From: CAWANF01 sp963783355
GTDB taxonomy: Bacteria; Bacteroidota; Rhodothermia; Balneolales; DATFMH01
Length of the DNA: 64,000 nt
Assembly (NCBI GenBank): GCA_963783355.1
Contig: CAWANF010000011.1
Coordinates: 1-64,000 of the forward strand
Direction of reading: 5' to 3'
Below are positions 25,494-35,354 of this stretch, one piece after another. The notes under the pieces are model-generated. The model ran no database searches. It was given only the letters and a program-made list of their open reading frames with translations, and was not told where the DNA came from. A program made the translations under genes and the position numbers. Every line of letters begins with the position of its first letter. Within the stretch, counting starts at the first letter, position 1.

Positions 25494-27770
25494 ATGTATA
25501 GGGTGATAAAAGCGTCTCTTTCATTAATTACAATATTTTGTATTGGTATCAGTGCATGTCAAATAGCATCTGCACAATCTGCAAAATTCAATAATTCAGC
25601 TCATATACCACTTTATAATCATCAGATGGTTCTAAAAGCTGATTCCGTTTTATCAAAAATGACTTTAGAGGAAAAAGTCGGTCAGCTGACACAATTTTCA
25701 AGTAATATGACCATCACAGGTCCTTATGTACCTAATAACTACATAAAACTTATTAAAGAGGGTAAGATTGGTTCAATCCTAAATGCCTATGGAGCAAAAT
25801 ACACCTATAACCTTCAAAAGATTGCCGTTAATGATACTCGCCTTCATATACCACTGCTTTTCGGGTATGATGTCATTCACGGATTCAAAACAGAAATGCC
25901 GGTTCCATTGGCAGAAGCATCGACCTGGAATCCCGCTCTAATCGAAAAAGGAACAAGAGTCGCTGCTACAGAGGCTTCTGCTGCCGGACTCCATTGGGCG
26001 TTTGCGCCAATGGTCGATATTGCAAGAGATCCCCGATGGGGACGAATTGTAGAAGGCGCCGGAGAAGATCCCTATTTAGGTTCCGCCATTGCTGTCGCCC
26101 GGGTAAAAGGATTTCAGGGCGATAATCTGGCAACAACCAATACTGTTCTGGCCAGCGTTAAACATTTTGCTGCTTATGGTGCCGCCGAAGCCGGGCGGGA
26201 TTATAATACTGTGGATATGTCGATGAGGCGTCTGCGTTCTGTTTATTTACCACCGTATAAAGCTGCTGTTGATGCCGGAGTTGCCACCGTCATGGCTTCA
26301 TTTAATACCCTGAATGGAATCCCCTCAACGGCTAATCATTTCCTTATTACCAAAATTTTACGAAATGAATGGGGATTTAAAGGTTTCGTGGTATCAGACT
26401 GGGGAGCCATCCAGGAACTTGAGAATCACCGAATTGCAAAAGATGATGCCCAGGCAGCTGAAGAAGCAATTAATGCGGGTATAGATATGGATATGCAAAG
26501 TGGTTTGTACCTGAAAGAATTACCCCGGCTAGTCAGGGAAGGCAAAGTTAAAATTCAAACAATCGATAATGCTGTACGTAAAATATTATTGATGAAATTT
26601 GCCCTCGGTTTATTCCAAAACCCTTATGCATATTGCGATACGGCCCGGGAAAGAAAAGAGACCATGACACAGCAGGATTTAGAGACAAGTCGTGAAATTG
26701 CCCGTAAATCTATCATTCTTCTGAATAACGATACGAATATCCTGCCCCTGAAGAATAATTTAAAGTCCATTGCCGTTCTAGGTCCGCTGGCAGATGATCA
26801 ACCCGATTTACTGGGACCATGGCACGGTGCCGCTGAATCCAAAGATGTAACCACCGTTCTGAAGGGAATAAAAAACCACGTTTCACCCAACACCAGGATA
26901 TTATATGACAAAGGAGTCGGTATTACCGATACATCCACATCCGGATTCCAAAATGCTGTAAACCTGGCAAAAAAAGCGGATGTAGCCATTGTTTGTGTTG
27001 GGGAAAATGCAAAAATGAGCGGAGAAGCAGCGAGCAGATCCAATATAGATATACCTGGAAAACAGGTGGATTTTATAAAAGCTATTTATAAAACCGGCAC
27101 ACCAGTCGTGGTGGTACTGATGAACGGAAGGCCCCTGACATTTCCATGGGTAAGTGACCATATTCACAGCGTTCTTGAGACATGGTTTTTGGGAACCGAA
27201 GCAGGTAATGCTATTGCCGATGTGATTTTCGGTGATTACAACCCATCCGGTAAATTGCCGGTTACATTTCCACGTTCCGTAGGCCAAATTCCAATTTATT
27301 ATAATCATTTTTACACCGGCCGGCCGTATCAGGCCGACAATAAATATACTTCCAAATACCTGGATATACCTAACACACCAAGATATCCATTTGGTTTTGG
27401 GCTAAGTTATACAACGTTTAAATACAGTGATTTACATCTTGACAAATCAACTATTTCGACTACCGATTCCGTAAATGTATATGTAACGGTCACAAATACC
27501 GGCAAAGTAAAAGGGCAGGAAACAGCTCAACTATATATAAGCCAATTGTATGCCGACGTTGCACCTCGTGTTGAAAAACTTAAAGGGTTCCAACAGGTAG
27601 TGCTAAATCCCGGTCAGTCAAAACAAATAAGATTTCTATTGACACCTGATAAACTGAGCATATACAATTTACACATGAAGAAAGTTGTGGAACCAGGTGA
27701 TTTCAAAGTGATGACAGGAACCAATTCAGCATCGCTGATAACAACAGATTTAAAAGTAATTCAAAACTAA
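25494..27770 (+). CDS. GH3 beta-glucosidase, BglX-like
   Basis: About 758 residues from the ATG at 25494. An in-frame TTG at 25473 adds seven residues before the signal peptide and is less likely. The signal sequence (IKASLSLITIFCIGISACQIASAQS) is followed by the GH3 barrel with MTLEEKVGQLTQF, GYDVIHGFKT, RDPRWGRIVEGAGEDPYLG and the nucleophile Asp in VVSDWGA. The second GH3 domain (LLNNDTNILPL, GENAKMSGEAASRS) and a C-terminal Fn3-like domain (about 650-740) complete the normal BglX-type length. The enzyme should release glucose from beta-linked oligosaccharides in the periplasm. It is divergent from the beta-glucan operon and shares its control region. Confidence 0.9.
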   Translation: MYRVIKASLSLITIFCIGISACQIASAQSAKFNNSAHIPLYNHQMVLKADSVLSKMTLEEKVGQLTQFSSNMTITGPYVPNNYIKLIKEGKIGSILNAYGAKYTYNLQKIAVNDTRLHIPLLFGYDVIHGFKTEMPVPLAEASTWNPALIEKGTRVAATEASAAGLHWAFAPMVDIARDPRWGRIVEGAGEDPYLGSAIAVARVKGFQGDNLATTNTVLASVKHFAAYGAAEAGRDYNTVDMSMRRLRSVYLPPYKAAVDAGVATVMASFNTLNGIPSTANHFLITKILRNEWGFKGFVVSDWGAIQELENHRIAKDDAQAAEEAINAGIDMDMQSGLYLKELPRLVREGKVKIQTIDNAVRKILLMKFALGLFQNPYAYCDTARERKETMTQQDLETSREIARKSIILLNNDTNILPLKNNLKSIAVLGPLADDQPDLLGPWHGAAESKDVTTVLKGIKNHVSPNTRILYDKGVGITDTSTSGFQNAVNLAKKADVAIVCVGENAKMSGEAASRSNIDIPGKQVDFIKAIYKTGTPVVVVLMNGRPLTFPWVSDHIHSVLETWFLGTEAGNAIADVIFGDYNPSGKLPVTFPRSVGQIPIYYNHFYTGRPYQADNKYTSKYLDIPNTPRYPFGFGLSYTTFKYSDLHLDKSTISTTDSVNVYVTVTNTGKVKGQETAQLYISQLYADVAPRVEKLKGFQQVVLNPGQSKQIRFLLTPDKLSIYNLHMKKVVEPGDFKVMTGTNSASLITTDLKVIQN

Positions 27771-27888
27771 AATGATAAAATTAAGATTTATCTAATCTGA
27801 AACAATAAGAACATGTATCTGGAATACCGTGGTCAAATTATACGAAAACAAAAAGCAAATTTTGGCTAAATCGAGGTTTCAAAACAAT

Positions 27889-27918
27889 AACATACAGCTT
27901 CATACCAGGCTGTATGTT
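27889..27918 (+). terminator. Hairpin downstream of the GH3 gene
   Basis: AACATACAGC (27889-27898) pairs perfectly with GCTGTATGTT (27909-27918) around a 10-nt loop. The following sequence is T-rich but lacks a clean T run. It lies about 120 nt past the GH3 stop in the 317-bp gap before the LacI-type gene and is a plausible terminator. Nothing else is evident in this gap. Confidence 0.5.
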
Positions 27919-28087
27919 TGTGCAAATATTTTATTACTTTAATGCAAAATCAGACTTGTCGATTCAGTTCAGGTATGGGGTTTTTAAAGGGTATGCATTT
28001 TACAAGTTCAACAAATATGAAATTTTCAAAAAGGAATAATTTAGTTCACAGGTACATAAATTTGATTCAACAAATCAAGTATGCATA

Positions 28088-29089
28088 ATGAAAACAACAC
28101 TTAAAGATATCGCTGAAACAACCGGATATTCTATATCGACTGTATCAAGAGTATTAAACGGGTCCGGCAAAATCAGCACTCAGGTACAGAATGAAGTCTT
28201 ACGTTGTGCAGAACGTTTAAAATATCCACTTTCAAAGATTAACAATTCTGTCAATGCAAATTCTCATAAACATATTGCTCTGCTCATAACCGGATATCAT
28301 GTTGGGGAATTTTATGCTTCTTTTTTCCATGGCTTCAACAAAGCAGCCATTCATAACGATGTTCAGTTATACCTGATGAGTATTGAGAAACCTAAAAAAG
28401 AAACAAAAGACATTGTTAGAGAATTGAGCAAACAATATTATCATGGCGTTATTCTGTTTGCCCCGGAGTTCAACCGTGAAGATTATGAAGATCTCCAAAA
28501 AAAGCTACCGCCTCTTTTCCCCATTATATCGAACGGACTAATAGAAAATCCCGTTTTTTCTACCATAACTTTCGATCATTATAGTGGGGGGCACCTTGCG
28601 GCAGCTCATTTTAACCAACGAAATTATTCCAAAGTGGGTGTTATAAAGGGGCCATTATATAAAACAGAGTCTCGTTTTCGATATAATGGTTTCAGGGATT
28701 ATGTTACCCAATCCAATGCGATGGAGTTAATTTGGGAATTTGACGGTGATTTCAATTACGAGAGCGGAATCAAAGCGTTTGAAGACTTCAAACGCCTGAA
28801 AGAAAAACCCCGGGCTATTTTCTCAAGTAATGATCATATGGGAAAAGCTTTTATGGATACCGCCAGATATGATGGCTATACATTCCCCGATGATATTGCA
28901 TTGGTCGGATTCGACGATTTACCCATGTGTGGAGAAGGACATCCAACAATCTCATCTATAAAAACAGATTTTGAAAAATTAGGATCGGCTACTATCAGTG
29001 ATTTAATAGACAAAATGTTGAACCCGGCTCCTCAAAAAGGAATTCTTAGTATGGTTCCGGTTACCCTGATACAACGGGAATCGTCCTGA
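28088..29089 (+). CDS. LacI/GalR-family transcriptional regulator
   Basis: The 333-residue protein has the N-terminal helix-turn-helix and hinge of the family (TLKDIAETTGYSISTVSRVLNGSGKIS, residues 3-28; hinge near 50) and a periplasmic-binding-protein-like sensor domain (about 60-330) with FDHYSGGHLAAAHF and VGFDDLPMCGEGHPTISSI. Such regulators bind a sugar or sugar phosphate and release CG-centred palindromic operators. Its genes of interest are probably the surrounding beta-glucan and xylose genes, because matching operator candidates occur at 24755, 25443 and 30858. It is followed 120 nt later by a sugar porter gene, which may be co-transcribed. Confidence 0.92.
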   Translation: MKTTLKDIAETTGYSISTVSRVLNGSGKISTQVQNEVLRCAERLKYPLSKINNSVNANSHKHIALLITGYHVGEFYASFFHGFNKAAIHNDVQLYLMSIEKPKKETKDIVRELSKQYYHGVILFAPEFNREDYEDLQKKLPPLFPIISNGLIENPVFSTITFDHYSGGHLAAAHFNQRNYSKVGVIKGPLYKTESRFRYNGFRDYVTQSNAMELIWEFDGDFNYESGIKAFEDFKRLKEKPRAIFSSNDHMGKAFMDTARYDGYTFPDDIALVGFDDLPMCGEGHPTISSIKTDFEKLGSATISDLIDKMLNPAPQKGILSMVPVTLIQRESS

Positions 29090-29209
29090 TACCCAGTCAA
29101 CATATTTCATCGCTGTATTTTATAAAGACCTGCCACCAGACACGGCAGAATTGTATCATTTTGCACATTTAAATGTTCGTAACATACGATTAGATGGGGA
29201 TAAACAACT

Positions 29210-30595
29210 ATGAAACAAAACAATAATGTACAAAATACTATCGATACGGCAGGAAATTTCACGTATCTGTTAGTTATTGCACTCGTCGCCGCTATTGGCG
29301 GCCTACTCTTCGGATTTGACACAGCAGTAATATCCGGAGCAAATGAATACCTGATTAAACAATTTACGTTAACCCCTGCCCTGGAGGGATGGATTGTCAG
29401 TTCCGTACTGGTAGGTTGTGCTATTGGTGCAGCTATAGCCGGAGTTCTGAGTGATCGATTCGGCAGGAAAAAAATCATGCTTCTTACGGCTGTTTTATTT
29501 ACGGCCGGCGGTTTAGGGCAAGCTCTCGCCCCAAACCTCGAATTAATGATTATATTCAGAATTCTTTGTGGTATTGGCATCGGTATGGCCTCAATGCTTG
29601 CACCTATGTATATAGCAGAAGTGGCTCCTCCGAATATCCGGGGCCGGCTCGTTTCTTTACAGCAACTAGCTATTGTAACCGGGATACTTATTGCCTATAT
29701 GTCGAATTCACTGATTGCACACATTCCGAGTATCATCGAAACGTTAAAATGGCGTTGGATGCTGGGAGCGGAAGTTGTCCCGGCTGTAATTTATTTTGTC
29801 CTGCTTTTCTTTGTTCCTGAAAGCCCCAGATGGCTGACACAATTCGGTGATATTGAAAAAGCACGCTCTATCATTGCAAAAATAGCAGGCAGTAAAGTCG
29901 CGGATAGTGAAATTTCTGCCATTAAAGCAACACTTAATGTAGAAAAAGGCAAGCTCTCCGAATTGTTTCGTCCGGGAATACGGATGGCTTTGATTGTCGG
30001 TATATCGCTCGCTGTTTTACAACAATTCGTTGGAATCAATACGGTGATCTATTATGCTCCAAGAATCTTTGCTTCCACCGGGGTCGGTTCTGCATCAGCT
30101 TTAAATGCAACAATCTTAGTGGGTATTGTCAATTTCCTATTTACCCTTGTTGCAATCTGGCTGATTGATAAAATCGGCCGCAAAGCTTTATTGCAATACG
30201 GGGCCGTCGGGATGGGGTTGTCCCTTTTTATGATAGGCTTATTATTTCAGCTTAAAGCATTCAATGGCCCGTGGATATTAATTTTCATCCTTATATATAT
30301 TGCCAGTTTTGCTGCGTCATTCGGACCTGTTGTATGGGTAATGATTTCCGAAATTTATCCAAACAAAGTACGAGGACGGGCCGCATCAATTGCTACCCTG
30401 TCTAACTGGGTTGCTAATTTCATCGTCACATTACTTTTCCCGATTTTAAAAGACGGTTTAGGTGAGCCTTTCACCTTCTGGATATTCTTTGCCTTCTGTA
30501 TCGTTTCAATATTATTTGTATGGAAATTTGTCCCCGAGACCAAGGGGAAAACACTCGAGGAAATCGAACGTTCCTGGTTCGGTATCCAGGAATAA
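29210..30595 (+). CDS. MFS sugar porter (glucose/xylose:H+ symporter family)
   Basis: The 461-residue protein has 12 predicted membrane helices of the sugar porter family. Motifs seen are GGLLFGFDTAVISGA in helix 1, the DRFGRKK loop 2-3 motif, PMYIAEVAPPNIRGRL, VPESPRWL, QQFVGINTVIYYAP in helix 7, DKIGRKALL, and the C-terminal PETKGKTLEE. The QQxxGIN motif indicates hexose or pentose transport by proton symport across the inner membrane. Standing between a GH3/LacI pair and the xylose operon, it probably imports glucose released from beta-glucan. The substrate itself is not determined. A strong terminator follows at 30621. Confidence 0.9.
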   Translation: MKQNNNVQNTIDTAGNFTYLLVIALVAAIGGLLFGFDTAVISGANEYLIKQFTLTPALEGWIVSSVLVGCAIGAAIAGVLSDRFGRKKIMLLTAVLFTAGGLGQALAPNLELMIIFRILCGIGIGMASMLAPMYIAEVAPPNIRGRLVSLQQLAIVTGILIAYMSNSLIAHIPSIIETLKWRWMLGAEVVPAVIYFVLLFFVPESPRWLTQFGDIEKARSIIAKIAGSKVADSEISAIKATLNVEKGKLSELFRPGIRMALIVGISLAVLQQFVGINTVIYYAPRIFASTGVGSASALNATILVGIVNFLFTLVAIWLIDKIGRKALLQYGAVGMGLSLFMIGLLFQLKAFNGPWILIFILIYIASFAASFGPVVWVMISEIYPNKVRGRAASIATLSNWVANFIVTLLFPILKDGLGEPFTFWIFFAFCIVSILFVWKFVPETKGKTLEEIERSWFGIQE

Positions 30596-30620
30596 ATGTA
30601 ACTTTCCTGAATCTATTTAA

Positions 30621-30653
30621 GGCCGGTATAAATACTTATAGCGGCCTTTTTTT
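30621..30653 (+). terminator. Intrinsic terminator after the sugar porter gene
   Basis: GGCCGGTATAA (30621-30631) and TTATAGCGGCC (30636-30646) form an 11-bp stem with one G-G mismatch and an ATAC tetraloop, followed by seven T (30647-30653). It ends the GH3/LacI/porter block before the xylose operon. Confidence 0.85.
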
Positions 30654-30857
30654 GATTTGAACTGAGCTTACCAACGCTTTTACCTCTGCCAGTTTCATAT
30701 TATTCAGAATGGGGATCTTTCTAATAACCTGCCCTCCTGACAGGTTTCCTCTAACCCATAAAAGCACATTTTTTAGTCAAAACGCCAAGCATATTTTGTC
30801 CATATTAAAATAATATTTGCCTAATAATTAATATTTTTTGTATAATCATTTAAAAGC

Positions 30858-30871
30858 TGGTAACGCTTTCA
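30858..30871. promoter_or_regulatory. Candidate LacI-family operator upstream of the GH3-xylose operon
   Basis: TGGTAACGCTTTCA closely fits the CG-centred LacI/CcpA-type operator pattern. The 19-mer around it shares 16 positions with the site at 25442-25460. It lies about 390 nt before the GH3 start in the 30596-31258 gap. The gap otherwise holds the terminator at 30621 and a doubtful 67-codon hydrophobic frame at 30986-31189. Confidence 0.6.
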
Positions 30872-31258
30872 AGAAAGTTTTACGACTGCTGTTGTGAGAA
30901 ATATTTTAATTCCGGTTTGTTAAGTCTTACAATTCAGTAATTAGTTAAACTGATATAATTCTGGAATAATTGAAAAATTAATCTAATGGCTAATTTATTG
31001 ATTACATTGTTATATAATGCTATCCCGATGATCTATCTGCATCTTCTCTTAATTGGTGTTGCGACCATATTTATCACACATTTCATATTATTTGATACCG
31101 GCTTTATTTCACCCTTAATGAATCCCGAATTTGTTAAACAAAATACAAATAAATTTTGCCTTTTTTTAAGCAATAAATTTATCAGCTAAACAAAATCGAT
31201 TCATGTAAATGAGCTCATTATCACAAATATTGTTCTTAATAAACAAATCTATTTATCT

Positions 31259-33616
31259 ATGACACAGATTGTTGCAATGATAATAACATTAATGGCGACT
31301 TTGCTTCCAATACAAAAGCCATTAAAATATCAACATAATAAAATTCCTGTTTATAAGGATTCCCATCAAACCATTTCAAACAGGGTTAAAGATTTGCTTG
31401 GACGTATGACTCTTGATGAGAAGTTAGCTCAGATTGAATGCATATGGATTGATAAAGCGAAAGTGGTAAACAAAGACGGAACCTTTAATCCGGATAAATT
31501 CAAGAAAAACTATCCTCACGGTATCGGAGAAATTGCACGTCCCAGTGAAAGTCCATTCGGACAAACTTTACCCGATCTCACTCCGGAACAAGATGTGCAG
31601 TTTATTAATGCCGTTCAGCGTTACCAAATCAATCATACGAGATTGGGAATTCCCGTTTTATTTCATGAAGAAAGTTTACATGGATATGTTGCGCCAAAAG
31701 CCACAAGTTTTCCAATCCCAATGGCATTAGGCAGTAGCTGGAATCCCTCTTTAGTGAAAAAGATATTCAACGTGGCTGCTTTAGAGGCCCGTTCGAGAGG
31801 AACCGGATTTGTTCTGGCACCGGTCGTCAATCTGGCCAGGGACCCACGTTGGGGACGTACCGGGGAAACATACGGCGAGGATCCCTATCTGGCAGGCCGG
31901 ATGGGGTTGGCCGCTGTCGAAGGGTTTCAGGGACCAGGTCCAAAAATTGACAGTCATCACGTACTCGCGACATTGAAGCACTTCGCTGCTTACGGTGATC
32001 CTCTGGGTGGCCGGAATATGGCGCCTGTTAGTGTTGGTGAAAATACGCTGCGAAACACCTTTCTCTATCCTTTTAAAATGATTATTGATAAGACTCCTGT
32101 TTACAGTATAATGGCTTCCTATAACGAGATTGACGGAGTTCCATCCCATTCGAATGTCTGGCTGCTAAATGATGTGCTCAGAAAAGAATGGCATTATAAA
32201 GGAGCTATCATTTCCGATTACAACGGAATCAGTGATTTAATGACGGCCCACCATACAGCGGCGACATTGGAGGAAGCCGGCATCCAGGCTATCAAAGCCG
32301 GGGTCGATTCTGAACTTCCCGATCCACAAAGTTATCCTCTTTTAAAAGATGCCCTAAAAAAAGGTCTTATCACAGAAGGAGTCATCGACAGTGCCGTCAG
32401 TCATATTCTGAAACTTAAGTTTGAACTTGGACTGTTCGATCATCCCTATGGCAATATTAAAGAAGCCATGAAGGAAACGAATGATCCTGAACATGCCAAA
32501 CTGGCTGAAAAAATGGCAGAACAAAGCATCGTTCTGTTAAAAAACTCGACTAATCTGGCTCCTATTGATTTGAAGAAATACAAAAAAATCGCTGTAATCG
32601 GACCAAATGCCAATCGTGTTTTATTAGGTGGATATAGCAATAAACCCAAATATTTTGTAACTGTTTTGCAGGGTATTAAAGATTATGTGGGAAACAAAGC
32701 CGATGTCACCTATTCTATTGGTTGTAAAATAACGAAAACGGAAGGCTGGTCACGTGACAAAGTCGAGTTGAGTGATACCACAAAAGATTTACAGAGAATT
32801 GCACAAGCCGTAAAAGTTGCAAAAAATTCTGATATAATCATTTTAGCCATAGGGGGAAATGAAGAAACATCCCGGGAAGCCTGGGCTGATACGCATTTAG
32901 GTGACCGGGATAATCTTCAAATGGTCGGTTTGCAAAATAAGTTAATAGACGAACTTGCCAAAACCGGAAAGCCTATCGTAGCTCTCATGTTTAATGGACG
33001 CCCTCTGGCTGTTACGAACCTGGTTAAAAAGGTCCCGACGATATTCGAATGCTGGTATTTAGGACAAGAAACCGGGCATGCCGTTGCCAAAACATTGTTT
33101 GGGACCGTCAACCCGAGTGGCAAACTGACCATCACATTCCCCAGATCTGTTGGCCAAATACCTGATTACTATGATTACAAACCTTCAGCACGCCGAAAAT
33201 ATCTCTTCGCCAACAACAATCCATTATTCCATTTCGGTTATGGTTTGAGCTATACCAATTTCAAATTTGGGAAACCTTCCATATCACACCAGACGATGAG
33301 TAAAACCGATTCTGTGAGTGTCTCCATACCGGTCACCAATATCGGCCATCGTGAAGGAATGGAAGTCGTTCAATTATACATCCACGATTTGTATAGTTCC
33401 GCATCTCGTCCGGTTAAAGAACTTAGAGGATTCCAAAAAATAGATTTACAACCCGGACAGACCAGGACTGTTACATTCAAAATCACCCCCGAAACACTGG
33501 CCTATTATAATGTCAATATGCATTATGGCGTAGAACCCGGCGCGTTTGAAATCATGCTCGGATCATCTTCAAGAAATGCTGATTTACAACACATTCATTT
33601 AACTGTAACCGATTAA
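31259..33616 (+). CDS. GH3 beta-xylosidase or beta-glucosidase
   Basis: The 785-residue protein starts with a hydrophobic segment (IVAMIITLMATLL) that may be a signal or anchor. The GH3 barrel has MTLDEKLAQIECIW, FHEESLHGYVAPKATSFP, RDPRWGRTGETYGEDPYLAGRM and the nucleophile Asp320 in IISDYNGI. The SDYNGI form and the LHG-x-x-A-x-x-ATSFP motif are common in GH3 enzymes active on xylosides. The second domain (VVALGG-like IILAIGGNEETSREAW) and the Fn3-like end (about 690-780) follow. It opens an operon of xylE, xylB, galM and xylA, 7 nt upstream of xylE, so release of xylose from xylooligosaccharides is the likely role. Dual glucosidase activity is possible. Confidence 0.88.
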   Translation: MTQIVAMIITLMATLLPIQKPLKYQHNKIPVYKDSHQTISNRVKDLLGRMTLDEKLAQIECIWIDKAKVVNKDGTFNPDKFKKNYPHGIGEIARPSESPFGQTLPDLTPEQDVQFINAVQRYQINHTRLGIPVLFHEESLHGYVAPKATSFPIPMALGSSWNPSLVKKIFNVAALEARSRGTGFVLAPVVNLARDPRWGRTGETYGEDPYLAGRMGLAAVEGFQGPGPKIDSHHVLATLKHFAAYGDPLGGRNMAPVSVGENTLRNTFLYPFKMIIDKTPVYSIMASYNEIDGVPSHSNVWLLNDVLRKEWHYKGAIISDYNGISDLMTAHHTAATLEEAGIQAIKAGVDSELPDPQSYPLLKDALKKGLITEGVIDSAVSHILKLKFELGLFDHPYGNIKEAMKETNDPEHAKLAEKMAEQSIVLLKNSTNLAPIDLKKYKKIAVIGPNANRVLLGGYSNKPKYFVTVLQGIKDYVGNKADVTYSIGCKITKTEGWSRDKVELSDTTKDLQRIAQAVKVAKNSDIIILAIGGNEETSREAWADTHLGDRDNLQMVGLQNKLIDELAKTGKPIVALMFNGRPLAVTNLVKKVPTIFECWYLGQETGHAVAKTLFGTVNPSGKLTITFPRSVGQIPDYYDYKPSARRKYLFANNNPLFHFGYGLSYTNFKFGKPSISHQTMSKTDSVSVSIPVTNIGHREGMEVVQLYIHDLYSSASRPVKELRGFQKIDLQPGQTRTVTFKITPETLAYYNVNMHYGVEPGAFEIMLGSSSRNADLQHIHLTVTD

Positions 33617-33623
33617 TATTCAA

Positions 33624-35270
33624 ATGTCTGATAATCTCAAAAATAATTCAGAACACAATATTCTTTATGTAACTGTACTTACCCTTGTCGCTACTTTGGG
33701 TGGATTATTATTCGGTTACGACACCGCTGTAATCTCAGGAACCACCAGCGCCCTGAAAACATTTTTCGTTCAACCTCTGATGAACAATGCCACCGTTGCA
33801 ACGAACGTAATCTTTCAGTATAAAATTATTGTAACTCTTTGTCTTGCAATCATAGTATTACTAACCTCAAGCTTTCTCTTTAAACTTTTTGATCAGAAAA
33901 AAGGCGGTATATATTCCGTCATTCTGGTCATTCTGGCATGGTTTATCTGGTATTTCAGATTTTGGATGTTACCGGATGTCCTCACTGAAGGCATGGCGAA
34001 TGCCATTACTGGTTTTACGATTTCAAGCGCCCTTGTTGGTTGTATCATTGGGGGTTCTGTGGCCGGCTATCTGAGCCAGGAAATGGGAAGAAAGAAAGCG
34101 ATGTTGCTGGCCGCGGTACTGTTCACCATATCGGCCATCGGTTCGGGCATCCCCGATGTCATAAACTTTATGCACGTCGAAGTAATCAGTTCATTTATTT
34201 TTTACCGGGTTATTGGTGGTATTGGCGTCGGAATGGCATCGATGATCGTACCGATGTATATCGCCGAAATCGCTCCAACTGAAATCAGGGGAAAATTAGT
34301 CTCCTGGAATCAATTTGCCATTATTTTTGGTATGCTCATGGTCTATTTTGTTAACTACTTTATTGCCCGCCAGGGGAATAGTGAGTGGCTGAATACTATC
34401 GGTTGGCGCTGGATGTTTGCTTCGGAAACGATTCCGGCCTTTTTGTTTTTTGTCTCGCTGTTCTTTGTTCCTGAAACTCCGCGTTACCTGGTACTGGTTG
34501 ACAAACCGGAAGCAGCTCAAAAAGTTTTGCATAAATTAGTTGGTGAACACCGAGCTGAAATCGTTCTATCAGAAATCAAAGCCAGTTTATACCAAAAATC
34601 GGCTCCATGGCTTTCATTTGGGGGAGTCCTGATAATTATTGGTATCCTTTTATCCGTTTTCCAACAATTCGTCGGAATCAATGTCGTGCTTTATTACGCA
34701 CCTGAGATATTTCGCAACATGGGTTCGGGAATGGATACGTCCCTGATGCAAACGATCATCGTCGGATTGGTGAATTTAACTTTTACAGTTATCGCAATTT
34801 TCACGGTCGATGGATTTGGCCGTAAGCCACTGATGATCATAGGATCAATGGGTATGGCCTTCTCTATGATTTTTCTGGGCTTTTTATTCTATGCGCAAAA
34901 TGTCGGGATGATGGCATTAATTCTTATGCTGGTCTATACCGCTTCCTTTGCCGTTTCATGGGGTCCGGTTACCTGGGTTATGCTGGCGGAAATCTTTCCA
35001 AACTCTATTCGTGGTGTAATGTCTATAGCTGTTGCCGCGCAGTGGGTAGCCAATCTCATTGTTTCCTGGACTTTTCCAATCATGAACAGTTCTACAAGCC
35101 TGAATAATCTGTTTCATCATGGATTTGCCTATTGGATTTACGGAATAATGGGACTTCTGTCAGCACTGTTTATGTGGAAAATGGTTCCCGAAACAAAAGG
35201 ACGTTCTCTGGAAGAAATGGAACATCTTTGGAAAAAGAAGCCGGAAACCAAACCTGACATGGTCTCCTGA
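33624..35270 (+). CDS. xylE: D-xylose:H+ symporter, long XylE form
   Basis: The 548-residue MFS sugar porter has GGLLFGYDTAVISGT in helix 1, PMYIAEIAPTEIRGKL, VPETPRYL, QQFVGINVVLYYAPEIFRNMG, DGFGRKPL and VPETKGRSLEEME. Between helix 1 and the usual helix 2 (SSALVGCIIGGSVAG) there is an added segment of about 90 residues (about 37-130) with two hydrophobic stretches (IIVTLCLAIIVLLTSSF and GGIYSVILVILAWFIWYF). It may therefore have 14 helices instead of 12. The location next to xylB and xylA makes xylose the expected substrate. Confidence 0.88.
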   Translation: MSDNLKNNSEHNILYVTVLTLVATLGGLLFGYDTAVISGTTSALKTFFVQPLMNNATVATNVIFQYKIIVTLCLAIIVLLTSSFLFKLFDQKKGGIYSVILVILAWFIWYFRFWMLPDVLTEGMANAITGFTISSALVGCIIGGSVAGYLSQEMGRKKAMLLAAVLFTISAIGSGIPDVINFMHVEVISSFIFYRVIGGIGVGMASMIVPMYIAEIAPTEIRGKLVSWNQFAIIFGMLMVYFVNYFIARQGNSEWLNTIGWRWMFASETIPAFLFFVSLFFVPETPRYLVLVDKPEAAQKVLHKLVGEHRAEIVLSEIKASLYQKSAPWLSFGGVLIIIGILLSVFQQFVGINVVLYYAPEIFRNMGSGMDTSLMQTIIVGLVNLTFTVIAIFTVDGFGRKPLMIIGSMGMAFSMIFLGFLFYAQNVGMMALILMLVYTASFAVSWGPVTWVMLAEIFPNSIRGVMSIAVAAQWVANLIVSWTFPIMNSSTSLNNLFHHGFAYWIYGIMGLLSALFMWKMVPETKGRSLEEMEHLWKKKPETKPDMVS

Positions 35271-35354
35271 TTTTTAAATTAACAGTAACAATAATTACTA
35301 ACGGAACACTAAGAGTTTGATGAATTCAAGTTTTAACATAGCAGAGGTAAGGAT

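Noticed and set aside
29107..29580. 157-codon minus-strand ORF opposite the sugar porter start
   Set aside because: It overlaps a clear MFS gene; the proline/alanine-rich translation mirrors the porter codons and has no domain.
30986..31189. 67-codon hydrophobic ORF in the gap before the GH3-xylose operon
   Set aside because: It has two hydrophobic stretches but no recognisable family or conserved motif, lies in AT-rich regulatory DNA between an operator candidate and the GH3 start, and ends in a K/F/N-rich low-complexity tail. More likely chance than a membrane peptide.
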